Of a DNA stretch of 64,000 nt, positions 26,554-37,300 are shown in pieces. Each line of letters opens with the position of its first letter. Within the stretch, counting starts at the first letter, position 1. The notes under the pieces are model-generated. The model saw only the letters and a program-made list of their open reading frames with translations, was not told the DNA's origin and did not search any database. A program made the position numbers and the translations under genes. The DNA is from Anaerolineae bacterium (GTDB taxonomy: Bacteria; Chloroflexota; Anaerolineae; 4572-78; J111): positions 1-64,000 of the forward strand of contig JAHDWA010000030.1 of NCBI GenBank assembly GCA_023382535.1, given 5' to 3'.

Positions 26554-27455
26554 TACCCCAACACGACCCTTACAGCCCTATGTTAGCCGAATTGTGCGCC
26601 ATTAACGATTTGAATGATAAGGACCGGCTTCGAACGAGCCTGCACGAATCCCAACCTTATGTGAGAGATCTACGACGCGCCTACCGTAGCACGCCCTGCC
26701 ACATTGACTATTCTTGCCCCTATCATCGGGCCGCTTATCTACTCGCTTATTATCCTCATTACATCGAAATTCTGCATCATATTCTTGATGGTTTGCCCGA
26801 AGAATTTGTTATTCCGATTTTTAATTATCAAAACCTGACTGCCTGTTTCTTTGGAGCTGGACCGGCGCCCGAAGTTCTGGGTTGGATCTCGTATCTTAAT
26901 ATGCATGTTCCAGCGGCTAAGCAGGCGCTTGCTTATTTATTTGATAAATACGCGGATTCATGGAGTACCAGCCGGGAAATTACGCGCTACCATTTGGCAC
27001 CACATTACTGGCCGGATGGGAAGCTTGTAACTCGATCCATCCCTTGTGACCTCTCTAATTTACAATCGCACTGGGATGGAGTTATTGCCCAAGCTGTTCA
27101 TACCTCCCGCCTCTTTGTCATGCAAAATTGCCTAAATGACCAGTTAGAAACGCTCGACGAGTTGCAAGATAATTTGCTGTGGCTTTTCCGCCAGCTACCC
27201 ATTGGTAGCATTTTTGTCATTGCTGATCTGAATTTTGATACGGTATATGCAGCCATGCTTCAGATTGAAAGGGGTCTGGTACGGTCTGGATTAGGGGTGG
27301 CTCTGCGAAGCGTCAGCGAAGGTTTGACCGAATTCAGATCGCAGATTCAGATGGATCCAGTTATCGTTGAAGAATTATTCACCGGAGAAGATGGCCTGCG
27401 GGCGCGCAAATGTACCAGGTTTCATTCGTGTGTAGTGGGACGCATCGAAGGATAA
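26550..27455 (+). CDS. Rossmann methyltransferase-like protein
   Basis: A 301-residue protein. FFGAGPAPEVLGWISYL at about 100-116 matches the SAM-binding glycine motif of class I methyltransferases. A following AYLFDKYADSW holds the acidic residue expected at the end of the second strand, and an IPCDL lies where the base-specific motif would be. Residues 40-70 (YRSTPCHIDYSCPYHRAAYLLAYY) form a helical N-terminal cap containing Cys. No DPPY/NPPY typical of DNA N6-adenine methylases and no PC motif of cytosine methylases is seen, so the target (DNA, RNA or protein) is open. Its start lies inside the end of the DUF1848 gene. It is the last gene of the tightly packed unit. Confidence 0.55.
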   Translation: MIPQHDPYSPMLAELCAINDLNDKDRLRTSLHESQPYVRDLRRAYRSTPCHIDYSCPYHRAAYLLAYYPHYIEILHHILDGLPEEFVIPIFNYQNLTACFFGAGPAPEVLGWISYLNMHVPAAKQALAYLFDKYADSWSTSREITRYHLAPHYWPDGKLVTRSIPCDLSNLQSHWDGVIAQAVHTSRLFVMQNCLNDQLETLDELQDNLLWLFRQLPIGSIFVIADLNFDTVYAAMLQIERGLVRSGLGVALRSVSEGLTEFRSQIQMDPVIVEELFTGEDGLRARKCTRFHSCVVGRIEG

Positions 27456-27682
27456 GAGAGATACCATTTTAGGTAGTAAATATCTCGCCTATGTTCAGCC
27501 TTTTCCTTCGTCTCGCCGAGTGTCCAGCGCCTGTTGATATAGTAGAACTAATCAACTTTGTGATGTACCCAGTCTAAAAGCCGATGATTTTGACTTACCC
27601 CGGCTTAACCATGGCTTCAGCCGAAAGTGATGTTAGTCAGCGAGCAGGGAATCGGCTTCACCCTTGCAAAGGAGCAACAACA

Positions 27683-28912
27683 ATGACCACCTCATTTCTA
27701 TCGTGGTTACTGCCGCTTTTCGGCGGTGTTTTAATTGGAGCGTTGATAATCTGGGCTTGGAGCCAAAAGCAGTTGGCAAACCTCAAAGTAGAAGTAGCCG
27801 AACTAAAAAAGGAAAAAGAGGCAACTGAAGAAAAATTACGCTGGGCCGAGCAGGCTGAAACCCATCTGCGCGAAGCCTTCGAGTCATTGGCTAGCAAAGC
27901 TCTTCAGACTAATAACGAAGAGTTTCTCAAGCACGCCCGTAGTCAGGTCGAAAACTTACTTGGTCAGATGCGCGGTACGTTGGATACCCACAAATCAGAC
28001 CTGACTGGCTTAGTTCATCCCCTTCGTGAGCAGTTGACTTCTATTGACGAGCATGTGCGTGAATTGGAGCAGAAACGTGAAGGGGCATACCAGGGATTAC
28101 AAACACAGTTAGAGCAGCTTGGTCGTACCCATCAAACGCTGCAAAACTCGACCATTCGATTGACCGAGGCTTTACGCAACTCTGGCACCCGCGGACGTTG
28201 GGGCGAGCTGCAACTGCGTCGGCTGGTCGAAATGGCTGGGATGGCGGCCCACGTTGATTTCGTGGAGCAATTTAGTGGTGACGGCTTCCGGCCGGATATG
28301 GTCGTTAAAATGCCTAATGGTGGTTGTTTACCAGTTGACTCGAAGGTTCCACTAACGGCTTATTTAGCCGCTATAGATACTGTTGATGATCAAATCCGCC
28401 AGACCAAAATGAAGGATCATGCCAAGGCTACTCGTAGCCGGGTCCGTGAACTCAGCCAGAAAAAGTACTGGGAGCAGTTTACAGAAGCCCCTGATTTTGT
28501 TGTCATGTTTGTCCCTATTGAGGCCTGTCTGAGCGCGGCTTTTGAACTTGAGCCAGAGTTGTTGGAAGAAGCTATAGCTCAGCGAGTTTTGATTGCCACA
28601 CCTGTCACACTGTTGGCCCTGTTAAAAAGTGTGGCTTACGGCTGGCAGCAATATCAGATTACGGCCAATGCTCGCGAGATTGTGCAACAGGCGAGCGAGC
28701 TGCATAAGCGGCTGACAAACTTCACTGACCATCTAGAAAAACTAGGCGATAATTTGAAGAAATCTGTAAACAGTTATAACGAGACGGTTCGCGTGTTGGA
28801 AAAACAGGCGTTACCCTCGCTGCAACGCTTTCAACAATTGGGGTTGCCAGCAGATCAATTATCCTTGCCCGAACTCGTTGATGCCAAAATTTCATTACCC
28901 GAGGTGCCTTAG
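27683..28912 (+). CDS. rmuC: RmuC-family DNA recombination limiter
   Basis: A 409-residue RmuC protein. Residues 5-28 are an N-terminal membrane anchor. Residues 30-150 are a coiled coil rich in Glu, Lys and Gln. The RmuC nuclease-like core follows, with GRWGELQLRRLVEMAGM, DFVEQF, RPDMVVKMPNG and LPVDSKVPLTAY, whose Asp and Lys fit a degenerate PD-(D/E)XK site. RmuC restrains recombination at inverted repeats in E. coli; its biochemistry is poorly known. ATG 27683 follows AAAGGAG; the frame upstream to 27584 is non-coding in style. It comes 227 bases after the methyltransferase-like gene, so it may have its own promoter, and 34 bases before the RelE-helicase fusion. Confidence 0.9.
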   Translation: MTTSFLSWLLPLFGGVLIGALIIWAWSQKQLANLKVEVAELKKEKEATEEKLRWAEQAETHLREAFESLASKALQTNNEEFLKHARSQVENLLGQMRGTLDTHKSDLTGLVHPLREQLTSIDEHVRELEQKREGAYQGLQTQLEQLGRTHQTLQNSTIRLTEALRNSGTRGRWGELQLRRLVEMAGMAAHVDFVEQFSGDGFRPDMVVKMPNGGCLPVDSKVPLTAYLAAIDTVDDQIRQTKMKDHAKATRSRVRELSQKKYWEQFTEAPDFVVMFVPIEACLSAAFELEPELLEEAIAQRVLIATPVTLLALLKSVAYGWQQYQITANAREIVQQASELHKRLTNFTDHLEKLGDNLKKSVNSYNETVRVLEKQALPSLQRFQQLGLPADQLSLPELVDAKISLPEVP

Positions 28913-28946
28913 ATAGGCCGGTACATCAACTCATAGGAGATCAATT

Positions 28947-31154
28947 ATGAGTCTATATCAAGTGACAATGAGCGTGGGATGTTTGCAAGATTTGGGGCAA
29001 TTGCCCCCAGCTATTCATCCAAAAGCTACACGCGCTATCCAACGTTTAGTTGAGAATCCCTGGACACCCGAACTGCAATCAGAGAAAGTCAATCAGGCTG
29101 AAGGTGGTATCCACTCATCACGGGTAGACCGGGATTATCGCGTCATTTGGAAGCATATCAAGCCCAATCATATTGTGTTGTGTCTGATTGATAAACATGA
29201 TCCAGCCTATCAACGTGCTGTTCGTCGACGGTTCACCCTTGAAGATGGTGTGATCAAATATGCCGAAGTGCAGGAGACCAAGACACGATCTATGGCAAAT
29301 GAGCCCTATAAAGGCGCGATCTGGGGTGGCACACCAAAGCCCATGGGTAAGTTATTCCTTAGCTATTATGATTGGGAATTGCAAGCTTTTGGCGTTCCAA
29401 ATGATTTACTCCCCAGAGTGAGAGTCCTGGACAATGTTAATGAATTGGAACTGCTGGAGAGGTTATTGCCCGTTGCCGTTTACAATAAACTCTTAGAGAT
29501 TGCCCTGGGAGAAGACAAGCCAAATAGCAAACAACCCCAACAACAATCATTTCTTAGTTCAGAGATTGGCTTAGAGCCTGACCAAACAATTGTACCTGAT
29601 AGTGAATTACGCAAAAGCCTGGAAAAAAATCAGGGCGGTGATGATTTATACCTGTTTATCAGTAGTGAAGAATTTCAGAAGGTCCTCAATGGTGACATCG
29701 AGGGCTGGCTATTGTTTTTAGCGCCCCACCAGCGCCAATTGGTGAGCCGTTCTTATGCCGGACCGGCTCGTTTGCGTGGTGTTGCTGGATCGGGTAAGAC
29801 CGTAGTAGCAATCCATCGGGTGCGTCATCTAGCCCAACAGATCGGCGGTGATAAGACCATCCTCTTCCTAACTTTTGGTAATCGTCTACCGGCAGTTAAC
29901 CAGCATCTTCTTACCCGCTTGGCTGGTGTTAGTGCGCCCGAATTGCGGGCAATCGAGTGTGTCACTGTTCATAAGTGGTGCTCCGACTTTATGCGTGCCA
30001 ATGGCTACTATCCTAATGTGAATAATAAATTGGTGGAGCAGGCATTGGTATCGGCTATCAATACGGGGCAGCACGACTTTCCACGTCTGGCTAAGTTGTG
30101 GCGGCACCCCAGGAATTTCTTCGCTGACGAAATCAAATATTCTATTAAGGGCCGGGCGTTGACCTGTCTAGACGAATACCTTCGCCTGGAGCGGAGTGGC
30201 CGTGGCACCGCATTGGTTGAAACTGAACGCCGAGCTATTTGGACTGTATATGAAGCTTACCAAGAACACCTGAACCAGAACAATGGTTGGGATTTTGATG
30301 ATTACATCGTTGGGGCTCTTCAACTCCTCCAAAATGGCGCAATACTCAGGCCATATCAAGCGGCGGTCGTAGATGAGGTACAGGATTTAACTCAAGCGAC
30401 TATCCGCCTGATTCGGGCTATCGTACGACCTGGTCCTAATGATTTATTCCTTGTTGGGGATGGCTTGCAACGATTATTTCCAGGCGGCTTTGTTTTAAAC
30501 CAATTGGGAATTGATATTAGTGGGCGTAGTACTATTCTACGTCAGAACTATCGCAACACTCAGGAAATCTTGCGGGCTGCTTTTGGCATGATGGGTAGAG
30601 CACGTTTTAACGACTTGGAAGATCAAGAGATGCCAGTTGAAGAGCCAGAATATTCTCTACGACGTGGTCCAGCGTCTTTGTTGCGGGGATTTACCACTCC
30701 TGAAGAAGAACTATCCTGGGTTGCCGGTGAAATTACCCGCCTCAAACAGACAGAATATTACAAGGATGGCGATTTTGTTATTTTGTATCGGATGCGGCCT
30801 CCTTACAAGGACTTAATTGAGCAGCATCTGCAAAGTCGATTTAATATGGTCGAGTTAAGTAATGATCCCCACACTTATTTTGGTCCTACTCTGAAGCATA
30901 CCACTTTTGACAGCGCGAAAGGGTTAGAGTTTAAGGTCGTTTTCATTGTTGGGGTTACTGATGGCCAATTTGTCCCTCGAGATGATTGGTCGCTTGAGGG
31001 GTCAGAACTAGAGGATTATTTCCAGCGTGAGCGCAGCCGGCTCTTTGTAGCGATGACTCGGGCTCGCGATCGGCTTTACCTATCATACTCACGGGGACAG
31101 CCATCACGTTTTCTGGCAAATATTCCTACGGATTATTTGGTGCAAACACCGTAG
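28947..31154 (+). CDS. RelE/ParE-like domain fused to superfamily 1 helicase
   Basis: A 735-residue fusion. Residues 1-95 look like a RelE/ParE-type fold: an N-terminal helix with LGQLPPAIHPKATRAIQRLV, a central HSSRVDRDYRVIWKH and a final strand IVLCLIDKHDPAY, the layout of toxins that cut mRNA or poison gyrase. A linker leads to a UvrD-like motor: GVAGSGKT near 278, VVDEVQDLTQ, LVGDGLQRLFPGG, TFDSAKGLEFKVVFIVG and FVAMTRARDRLYLSYS. No antitoxin gene is adjacent, so the small domain may serve as an RNA- or ribosome-binding sensor or be held inactive by the helicase. GGAGATCA precedes ATG 28947. Confidence 0.8.
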   Translation: MSLYQVTMSVGCLQDLGQLPPAIHPKATRAIQRLVENPWTPELQSEKVNQAEGGIHSSRVDRDYRVIWKHIKPNHIVLCLIDKHDPAYQRAVRRRFTLEDGVIKYAEVQETKTRSMANEPYKGAIWGGTPKPMGKLFLSYYDWELQAFGVPNDLLPRVRVLDNVNELELLERLLPVAVYNKLLEIALGEDKPNSKQPQQQSFLSSEIGLEPDQTIVPDSELRKSLEKNQGGDDLYLFISSEEFQKVLNGDIEGWLLFLAPHQRQLVSRSYAGPARLRGVAGSGKTVVAIHRVRHLAQQIGGDKTILFLTFGNRLPAVNQHLLTRLAGVSAPELRAIECVTVHKWCSDFMRANGYYPNVNNKLVEQALVSAINTGQHDFPRLAKLWRHPRNFFADEIKYSIKGRALTCLDEYLRLERSGRGTALVETERRAIWTVYEAYQEHLNQNNGWDFDDYIVGALQLLQNGAILRPYQAAVVDEVQDLTQATIRLIRAIVRPGPNDLFLVGDGLQRLFPGGFVLNQLGIDISGRSTILRQNYRNTQEILRAAFGMMGRARFNDLEDQEMPVEEPEYSLRRGPASLLRGFTTPEEELSWVAGEITRLKQTEYYKDGDFVILYRMRPPYKDLIEQHLQSRFNMVELSNDPHTYFGPTLKHTTFDSAKGLEFKVVFIVGVTDGQFVPRDDWSLEGSELEDYFQRERSRLFVAMTRARDRLYLSYSRGQPSRFLANIPTDYLVQTP

Positions 31155-31358
31155 GCTTGCGCAATAGGCTATTCAAGGGGTATTGGAAGCCGTTCCCAGC
31201 CAGCTATACAAACCAGTTTTCACCACGAAACCTTTCAGATACCGAATATGGAAACTTCCAGCAGTTTTGGGGATGTGGCACTCATTGGCTAATGCTTCAG
31301 GCATTAGCTAGATCATACTTTTATTTTTCTTTGAGTTAGGCCAGGGAGAATCAAGTAA

Positions 31359-34300
31359 ATGTCTACAAGAGGTTTTTATCACGATCCTGGACAGGATATT
31401 AACCAGCTTAAAGTTATTTTGACTGATCAGTACAAACTTGATCAAAAATGGAAAGGCTTCTCCATCCTCAAAGAGTTGGTCCAGAATGCCGATGATGCTA
31501 GCGCGACGGAGCTGCATATAGGTTGGTCTAGAGGGATTCCTGAGGCTGACCATCCACTTCTAACAGAGCCTGCCTTATTTGTCATCAATAATGGGGAGTT
31601 CAAAAAGCAAGATACCAAATCGATTCGCACCATGAGTCTGGGGCATAAGGTTGGGCAGGAAGAATCTATTGGCAAGTTTGGCTTAGGTCTAAAAAGTTTG
31701 TTCCACTTGGGTGAAATGTTCTTTTATCTGGCCTCAGATGGACCCACCGCTGAACCGAAAGAAGAATTTGCCCGCAATAATCTTCTGAATCCCTGGTCAG
31801 GAATTTACGACGATTTAAATTGGGACGAATTTTCTCCAAAATCACAGGTAGCGATTAAGAGACAGGTCGCCTCGATACTGGATAAAATGCCACAGTGGTT
31901 TTGTCTGTGGGTACCATTCCGGCACAAAAATCACATGAGTGACCCTCTAATTGGTTCATTTTATCCTGATAATTGGAAGTATATCTTCTTTCCTGACGTG
32001 GATAGGCATTTAGCCAACCTGTTCCCGATGCTTAAAAATTTGACGAGGATCAAGGGGTGGTTTCCTGACGAGAATAATCAGAGTCTTCGAGAAATATTTA
32101 CGATCGAGCTCGATAACTTTGGGTATAGGCTCAATCACGACAAAATCACGCGTGGACAGGAGGCTCCCCTGGCCGGCCAGGTCAATATTGAAAGGTCGAG
32201 CAACGCAACTAATCCCTCAGTTCACATTTTTGGCGGCAAACATAAACTGCTTGACGACAAAACCTTGTGGCAACTAAAAGAAGAAGAGAATTGGCCCAAG
32301 TCAAGTGGTTTTGATTCAATCAGCGATAAGACATTACACAACCTACAAGATAAAGCCAAGCCTCATTGCGCCGTCTGTTTTGCTCAGTTTCCTGCTTCAT
32401 CACCCGGAAATGGTAACCTGGATATATCTTGGTCGGTATTCTTGCCCCTGAGCAAGATGCAGGAAACACAATCTTGCCGAGGGGATACCGATTATTTACT
32501 GATCTTGCACGGATATTTTTTTGTTGATGCAGGTCGAGCTTTATTTGAGGGCGATGGAAGTATCGGGATTGATAAATCTAGTGATGAAAGTTCGGTTCGG
32601 CTCAAATGGAATGGGCGGCTGCGAGCTATAGGTACGCTCCCCCTCGTCTTGCCTGCGTTAGAGCAGTTTGTGGAAAGCGCCAATCTCTCAACACAAAAAG
32701 TATATGCTCTGACCGAAGCGTTGATGAAATCCGATTTATTCAAAGATCATTGGGAGATTTGTAGTCAGCACCAATGGATTTATCGCATTCATGAAACAGG
32801 GGTAGGGTGGGAATTGGTTGGAGCTGAAAATGAAGTATATACAGTTCCTCTTTTGGCTTCTAAGGCGGCTACCGATTTTCCTGGTCAGGTTTTTCCCTCA
32901 TTTGCTAATCTCAGCGCCCAGTATTGTATTACTATTAATTCCTATCCATTTCTTGGCAGGAAAAGCCCTTCTAACCACTGGCCAACTGAACTTTTAAGCC
33001 AGCTGCTCTCGGATATCAATATAGTGGAGATTTTTGAAAATAGGGATCGCTTGGAGTATTTCGTTAGGTTTCTAGAGCAATCCAGGCAGGTCATCCTTTT
33101 AACCCCTCAACTCCAACAAATTCTTCGCTACCTGGCTCGCCAGGTCTTCACTCAGATTGAATTGAAGCAGCTTCGTGGTTTTCGGGAACTTGTTCAAAGA
33201 TTTCTCAACCTTATTTTGCCAGAGCAACGATTTGTTTTTACTCAAGCTACGGCCTCTGTCTGGGATACTGCCTTATTAGAACTCCTGCGACTTGATCTCG
33301 AAGTGTTGATTGTTCCGGCTGGCCTGGACTCCAAGGAAGGCAACCGCCTAACCAACCCCGAAGATGTTTCCAAAATCTTGTGTCGTCTAGCCGATTTACT
33401 TGTAGATCAGAGCAATAAACACTTCATCGATGTTTGTGCAGACATCGCGAGGTTAGTGCTTGAAGCCACTGATGAAGCGGAGAGACTCCCTATCTTACAG
33501 CAGTGCAGCGATCTCAAACTCTTCAAAGCGCAAGATTATCAAGCTAAAGGAGAAAATACACTATTATGTTGGAGAAACTTTGAAGAGTTAAAAAATAGTC
33601 GAACTGTTTTTTCTGGAGCAGCAGGAAAGCCTGAAACCCTACAAAAAGCATTAAAGAACGAACACGTAGTATTAATAGACTATAAGTTGGCTGAGGTATT
33701 GTTTGGTAAGTTGCAGATACCTCAATATAATCCTGGTTCCTGTCTACAAACCTTGCTGCGCAGACCACTCTTGGCTGAACCAGAAGCACGTCTTGAACTT
33801 TTATCATTTATTGACAATCAGATAAGCACACCGGGTTATGCCGACGCTGTCCGCTATTTGCTGCACGCTCAGGCTGAAGACAATTTTGCTTCTCTATTAG
33901 TTAATGGCAGCGCCCGCCGGCCGGTCTGGACAAAAATTATTGAACAAATTGTGCCAAAATGGCGAGTTATCCCCGAGCAAATGGCCAACAAACTAGCTCG
34001 TGATCCACATTGGCGTATCCTAAACATAAGTGAGATAGATGTTACAAATGTCATTCGGCATATTCAAGAAGTCGGACCTCGGCAAATAGATTGCTCAACT
34101 TTCAATGACGATGACCGTGATACACTTTTACGTGAAATCCAGGACTCGAATGATATTCTAAAAGGACTCCATATTCACCGAAGTATTGACGATAATTTTG
34201 TGGCGGTAGTAGATGGTAAAACATTTCTGGATAGTGACGTGCGTTCTTGTCTGGATAACTCGCTTTTAACCCAGCTTGTTTTAATCCAGCCTATTCGCCA

Positions 34301-37300
34301 AGATCCTCAGACTCTACTGGCTACCAAACAAAGACAGCTTATCCCCCCTTTAGATGCAAAGAGCATTATTGAACTCGTCTTTAAACAATCACGGCCAGAA
34401 AACCATTGGCGTGTGATTATGGCGGTTCTCTTAAGTGATGTGAGGAAAGATCAAACTTTAGATAAAGACTTAAGGAATAAACTGCGTAAAGCTAAGTGGC
34501 TTCCAACCGATAATCACTTTGTTGCTCCTGAGGATGTTCTATACATTCCTGGGTTGGAAGATGAGATAACCCGGTTAGTGTCCGCTCTTCCTGGTGTTTT
34601 TGTTGAGATCCAAATGCTACACAAAGATATCAGTGAGAATAAAGACGCCAAGAAATTGTTGGCGAGGAGTTACTTCCCGTCTCAATCAGAGGCATTGGCA
34701 ATGCTAGGCCAAATGATGGCAAATGATCCGAAATATCATGTTGGAATTCTTGAGACGAGCGACCTTACCGGAGAAAAGCTTCAAAACTTTGTAGAGGTTT
34801 TCGATCCGACCGTAATGCCAGCTTGCCAAGTTCTGAAGACCATCTTGGACAAAGTTCCCCTGGATGATTGCTTGGGGTTATTCCGAGAATTAATTCGTGA
34901 GATATCAGTAGATCGGATAATTGCAGTGCTAAACTACTTGGCTGAGCAACATCAAAACACACCTCAACATAAGAACAAGTTTATGGCAATTCATACCTGG
35001 TATCTAGCTTCTGTATCCCAGAGTTCAGATCTTCATAATTCTGTTTTGCCAAAAATTAAGTTATTAAATCAACGAGCCGAATGGAAATCCACGGAGCAGT
35101 TATGTTTTGAAAAATATGGGCAGGGCATCGACGCTGGGGACATATTGGATAAAAAACAAGAAAAAATCATTAGAAAAGCTTACCCAAATAAACTTGATGA
35201 AGAAGTTGAGGTTATCGAAGTTCAGGGTTCATTGCCTCCTCAGATAAGTGGTGGAAACTTAGATAAACACTTGAATGCTAGTGTTGATTTGCTGAAAGAA
35301 TATTTTAAGGGGTGGGGTGGACTTGTTGCTGATCAATTAATAGGTAGCTTTTTATGTTTGTTAGGCGAGCACCAAAGCCTCCATCAGCTTGCGGAGACTT
35401 ATCTATACCCAAGAACCGTAGCAGGGACACGCGAGATACTGGATTGGGAACCGAATACTGGAGCGGTGTTGGCCGGACAAAGCCAAAATATCCGCGAAGT
35501 AATGGAACAGACCCGTTACATTGTCACTGTGGAGGATGCAGGGTTAACTCTGAAGGTCCAGTCAATTACTGGCTCTTACTTTGAGGCACGTCGTAAGCCA
35601 GAGTCTGAATTCCAGCATCTTTTTGCTGGAGCTATCGTCTCTTTCTCGGAAAAGTCATTGGCTGGATTATCTTTGGCTTGTAAAGTTAGACAACTGCGCC
35701 TAATCAGAATTCATTCAGATGCGCGCCGGTCGGAATTATTACAAAATTCGGCTCGGGAGATTTTTAAGATTTGCTTGAGAGACGCGTTACCTGACCAGTC
35801 CAGAATAGTAGATCAAAGCCCTGAGAGGGTGCTAAGAGCCTTGATTTTGCAAAGGCTTAGAAAATTTGATCAATGTTGGGAGGAACTGGCTCACAAAGAA
35901 CAGCTTGATATTCTTATTGCCCAAGATCTTTTACTAGAGGCAGCCTTTTTCTATCTTAAGCAGTTGGGTATACCCTCGGAAAGTAAGATTGGACGAATTC
36001 TGAAAAGGCTGGATGATGTGCGCTTCCGACAAACTGAGGAGAAACAGGCATCCAACTTGAGTGCACGGGCAAGAGGGCAAAAAGAAATATTGAGTTCGGA
36101 TTTGCAAAAAGAAATGCAAGAGACTCGGACAGAATTGCAAAACCTTCTCGAAGAGGATCAGGATACCCACCTACTCTTATTAAAGTCTGTTCGCGATAAA
36201 GTGGAAGCAAATCGCTATCGTACACAATCTATACCTTTTGAATTATTTCAAAATGCCGATGACGCCGTGGTAGAACTGCACGAAATGACCGAAGTCTTAG
36301 ACTCGTTGTCGACAAATGTCGTTTTAAAGTGGGACGGGCAAAAAATATGCTTCATCCATTGGGGACGTCCAATCAATAAGTTTCGTGATGTTGGCTTCGA
36401 TGATGGACGCCGACGTGGTTATCACCGTGATCTAGAGAAGATGTTGGTGATGTCTTACTCGGACAAGATATTGGAAGCTGACGGGGTACCCGTAACGGGG
36501 AAGTTCGGCTTAGGATTCAAGAGTGTCTTTCTGATCAGCGACAGTCCTACGGTTATTAGTGGCCAGTTAGGCTTTAAGGTTATCGGCGGCATGTATCCAA
36601 AGCGATTGCTAACCGATGAAATGGAGCAGCTTCAGGGATACCTGGAAGACAAGTTACAAAGGCATAAAGCCACGATTATAGAGTTACCAGTCGTTAAAGA
36701 TATCAATGTAAATCCCGATGTAGTGCAAGACTTCAGTGACTTAGTGCATATCATGCTCGTTTTCGCCCATCGAATTAAGCGCTGTTTCTTAAATTCATCA
36801 AACCTGGTTTCCTGGCACGAAGAAAAGCTATTAGATCTGGAGAAAGTTTTCATCGGTGAGTTACGACCGGTAAACAACAGTGAGCCCTCAAACGCTCTGA
36901 TCTTTCGAACGGGGAAAATAGTTATTGATCAAAAACCTCAAACTGGGGCAATACTGCTAGAGTTAGGTTCACGTGGCTTTCGTAGTCTACCTAAAAATAT
37001 ACCAACCATCTGGGCCACTGCTCCTACTCAAGAAAAACTGGAAACAGGTTTTGTCGTAAACGGTTCATTTGACCTGGATGTCGGTCGAGCCAGGTTGGAT
37101 ACAGCTAATATTAAGGGCAATTTCAATCTGGCCCGAATAATGGGTGATGAATTTGGTAAATCACTTCGCCAGCTTTTTGATATCTCAAGTAGAGATTGGA
37201 GCAAATTACGTGAGGCTTTGCTGCTAGCAAAGGATGTTAGAGAATATGATTTTTGGTATTCTTTGTGGCGGCTGCTCGCTGATGATTTTTCAAGCAAATT

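Noticed and set aside
27461..27490. GAGATA/TATCTC inverted arms after the methyltransferase-like gene
   Set aside because: Six-base arms with a long loop and no T run; too weak to call a terminator.
31157..31339. 60-codon frame before the giant ATPase gene
   Set aside because: No ribosome site and unlikely composition; treated as intergenic.
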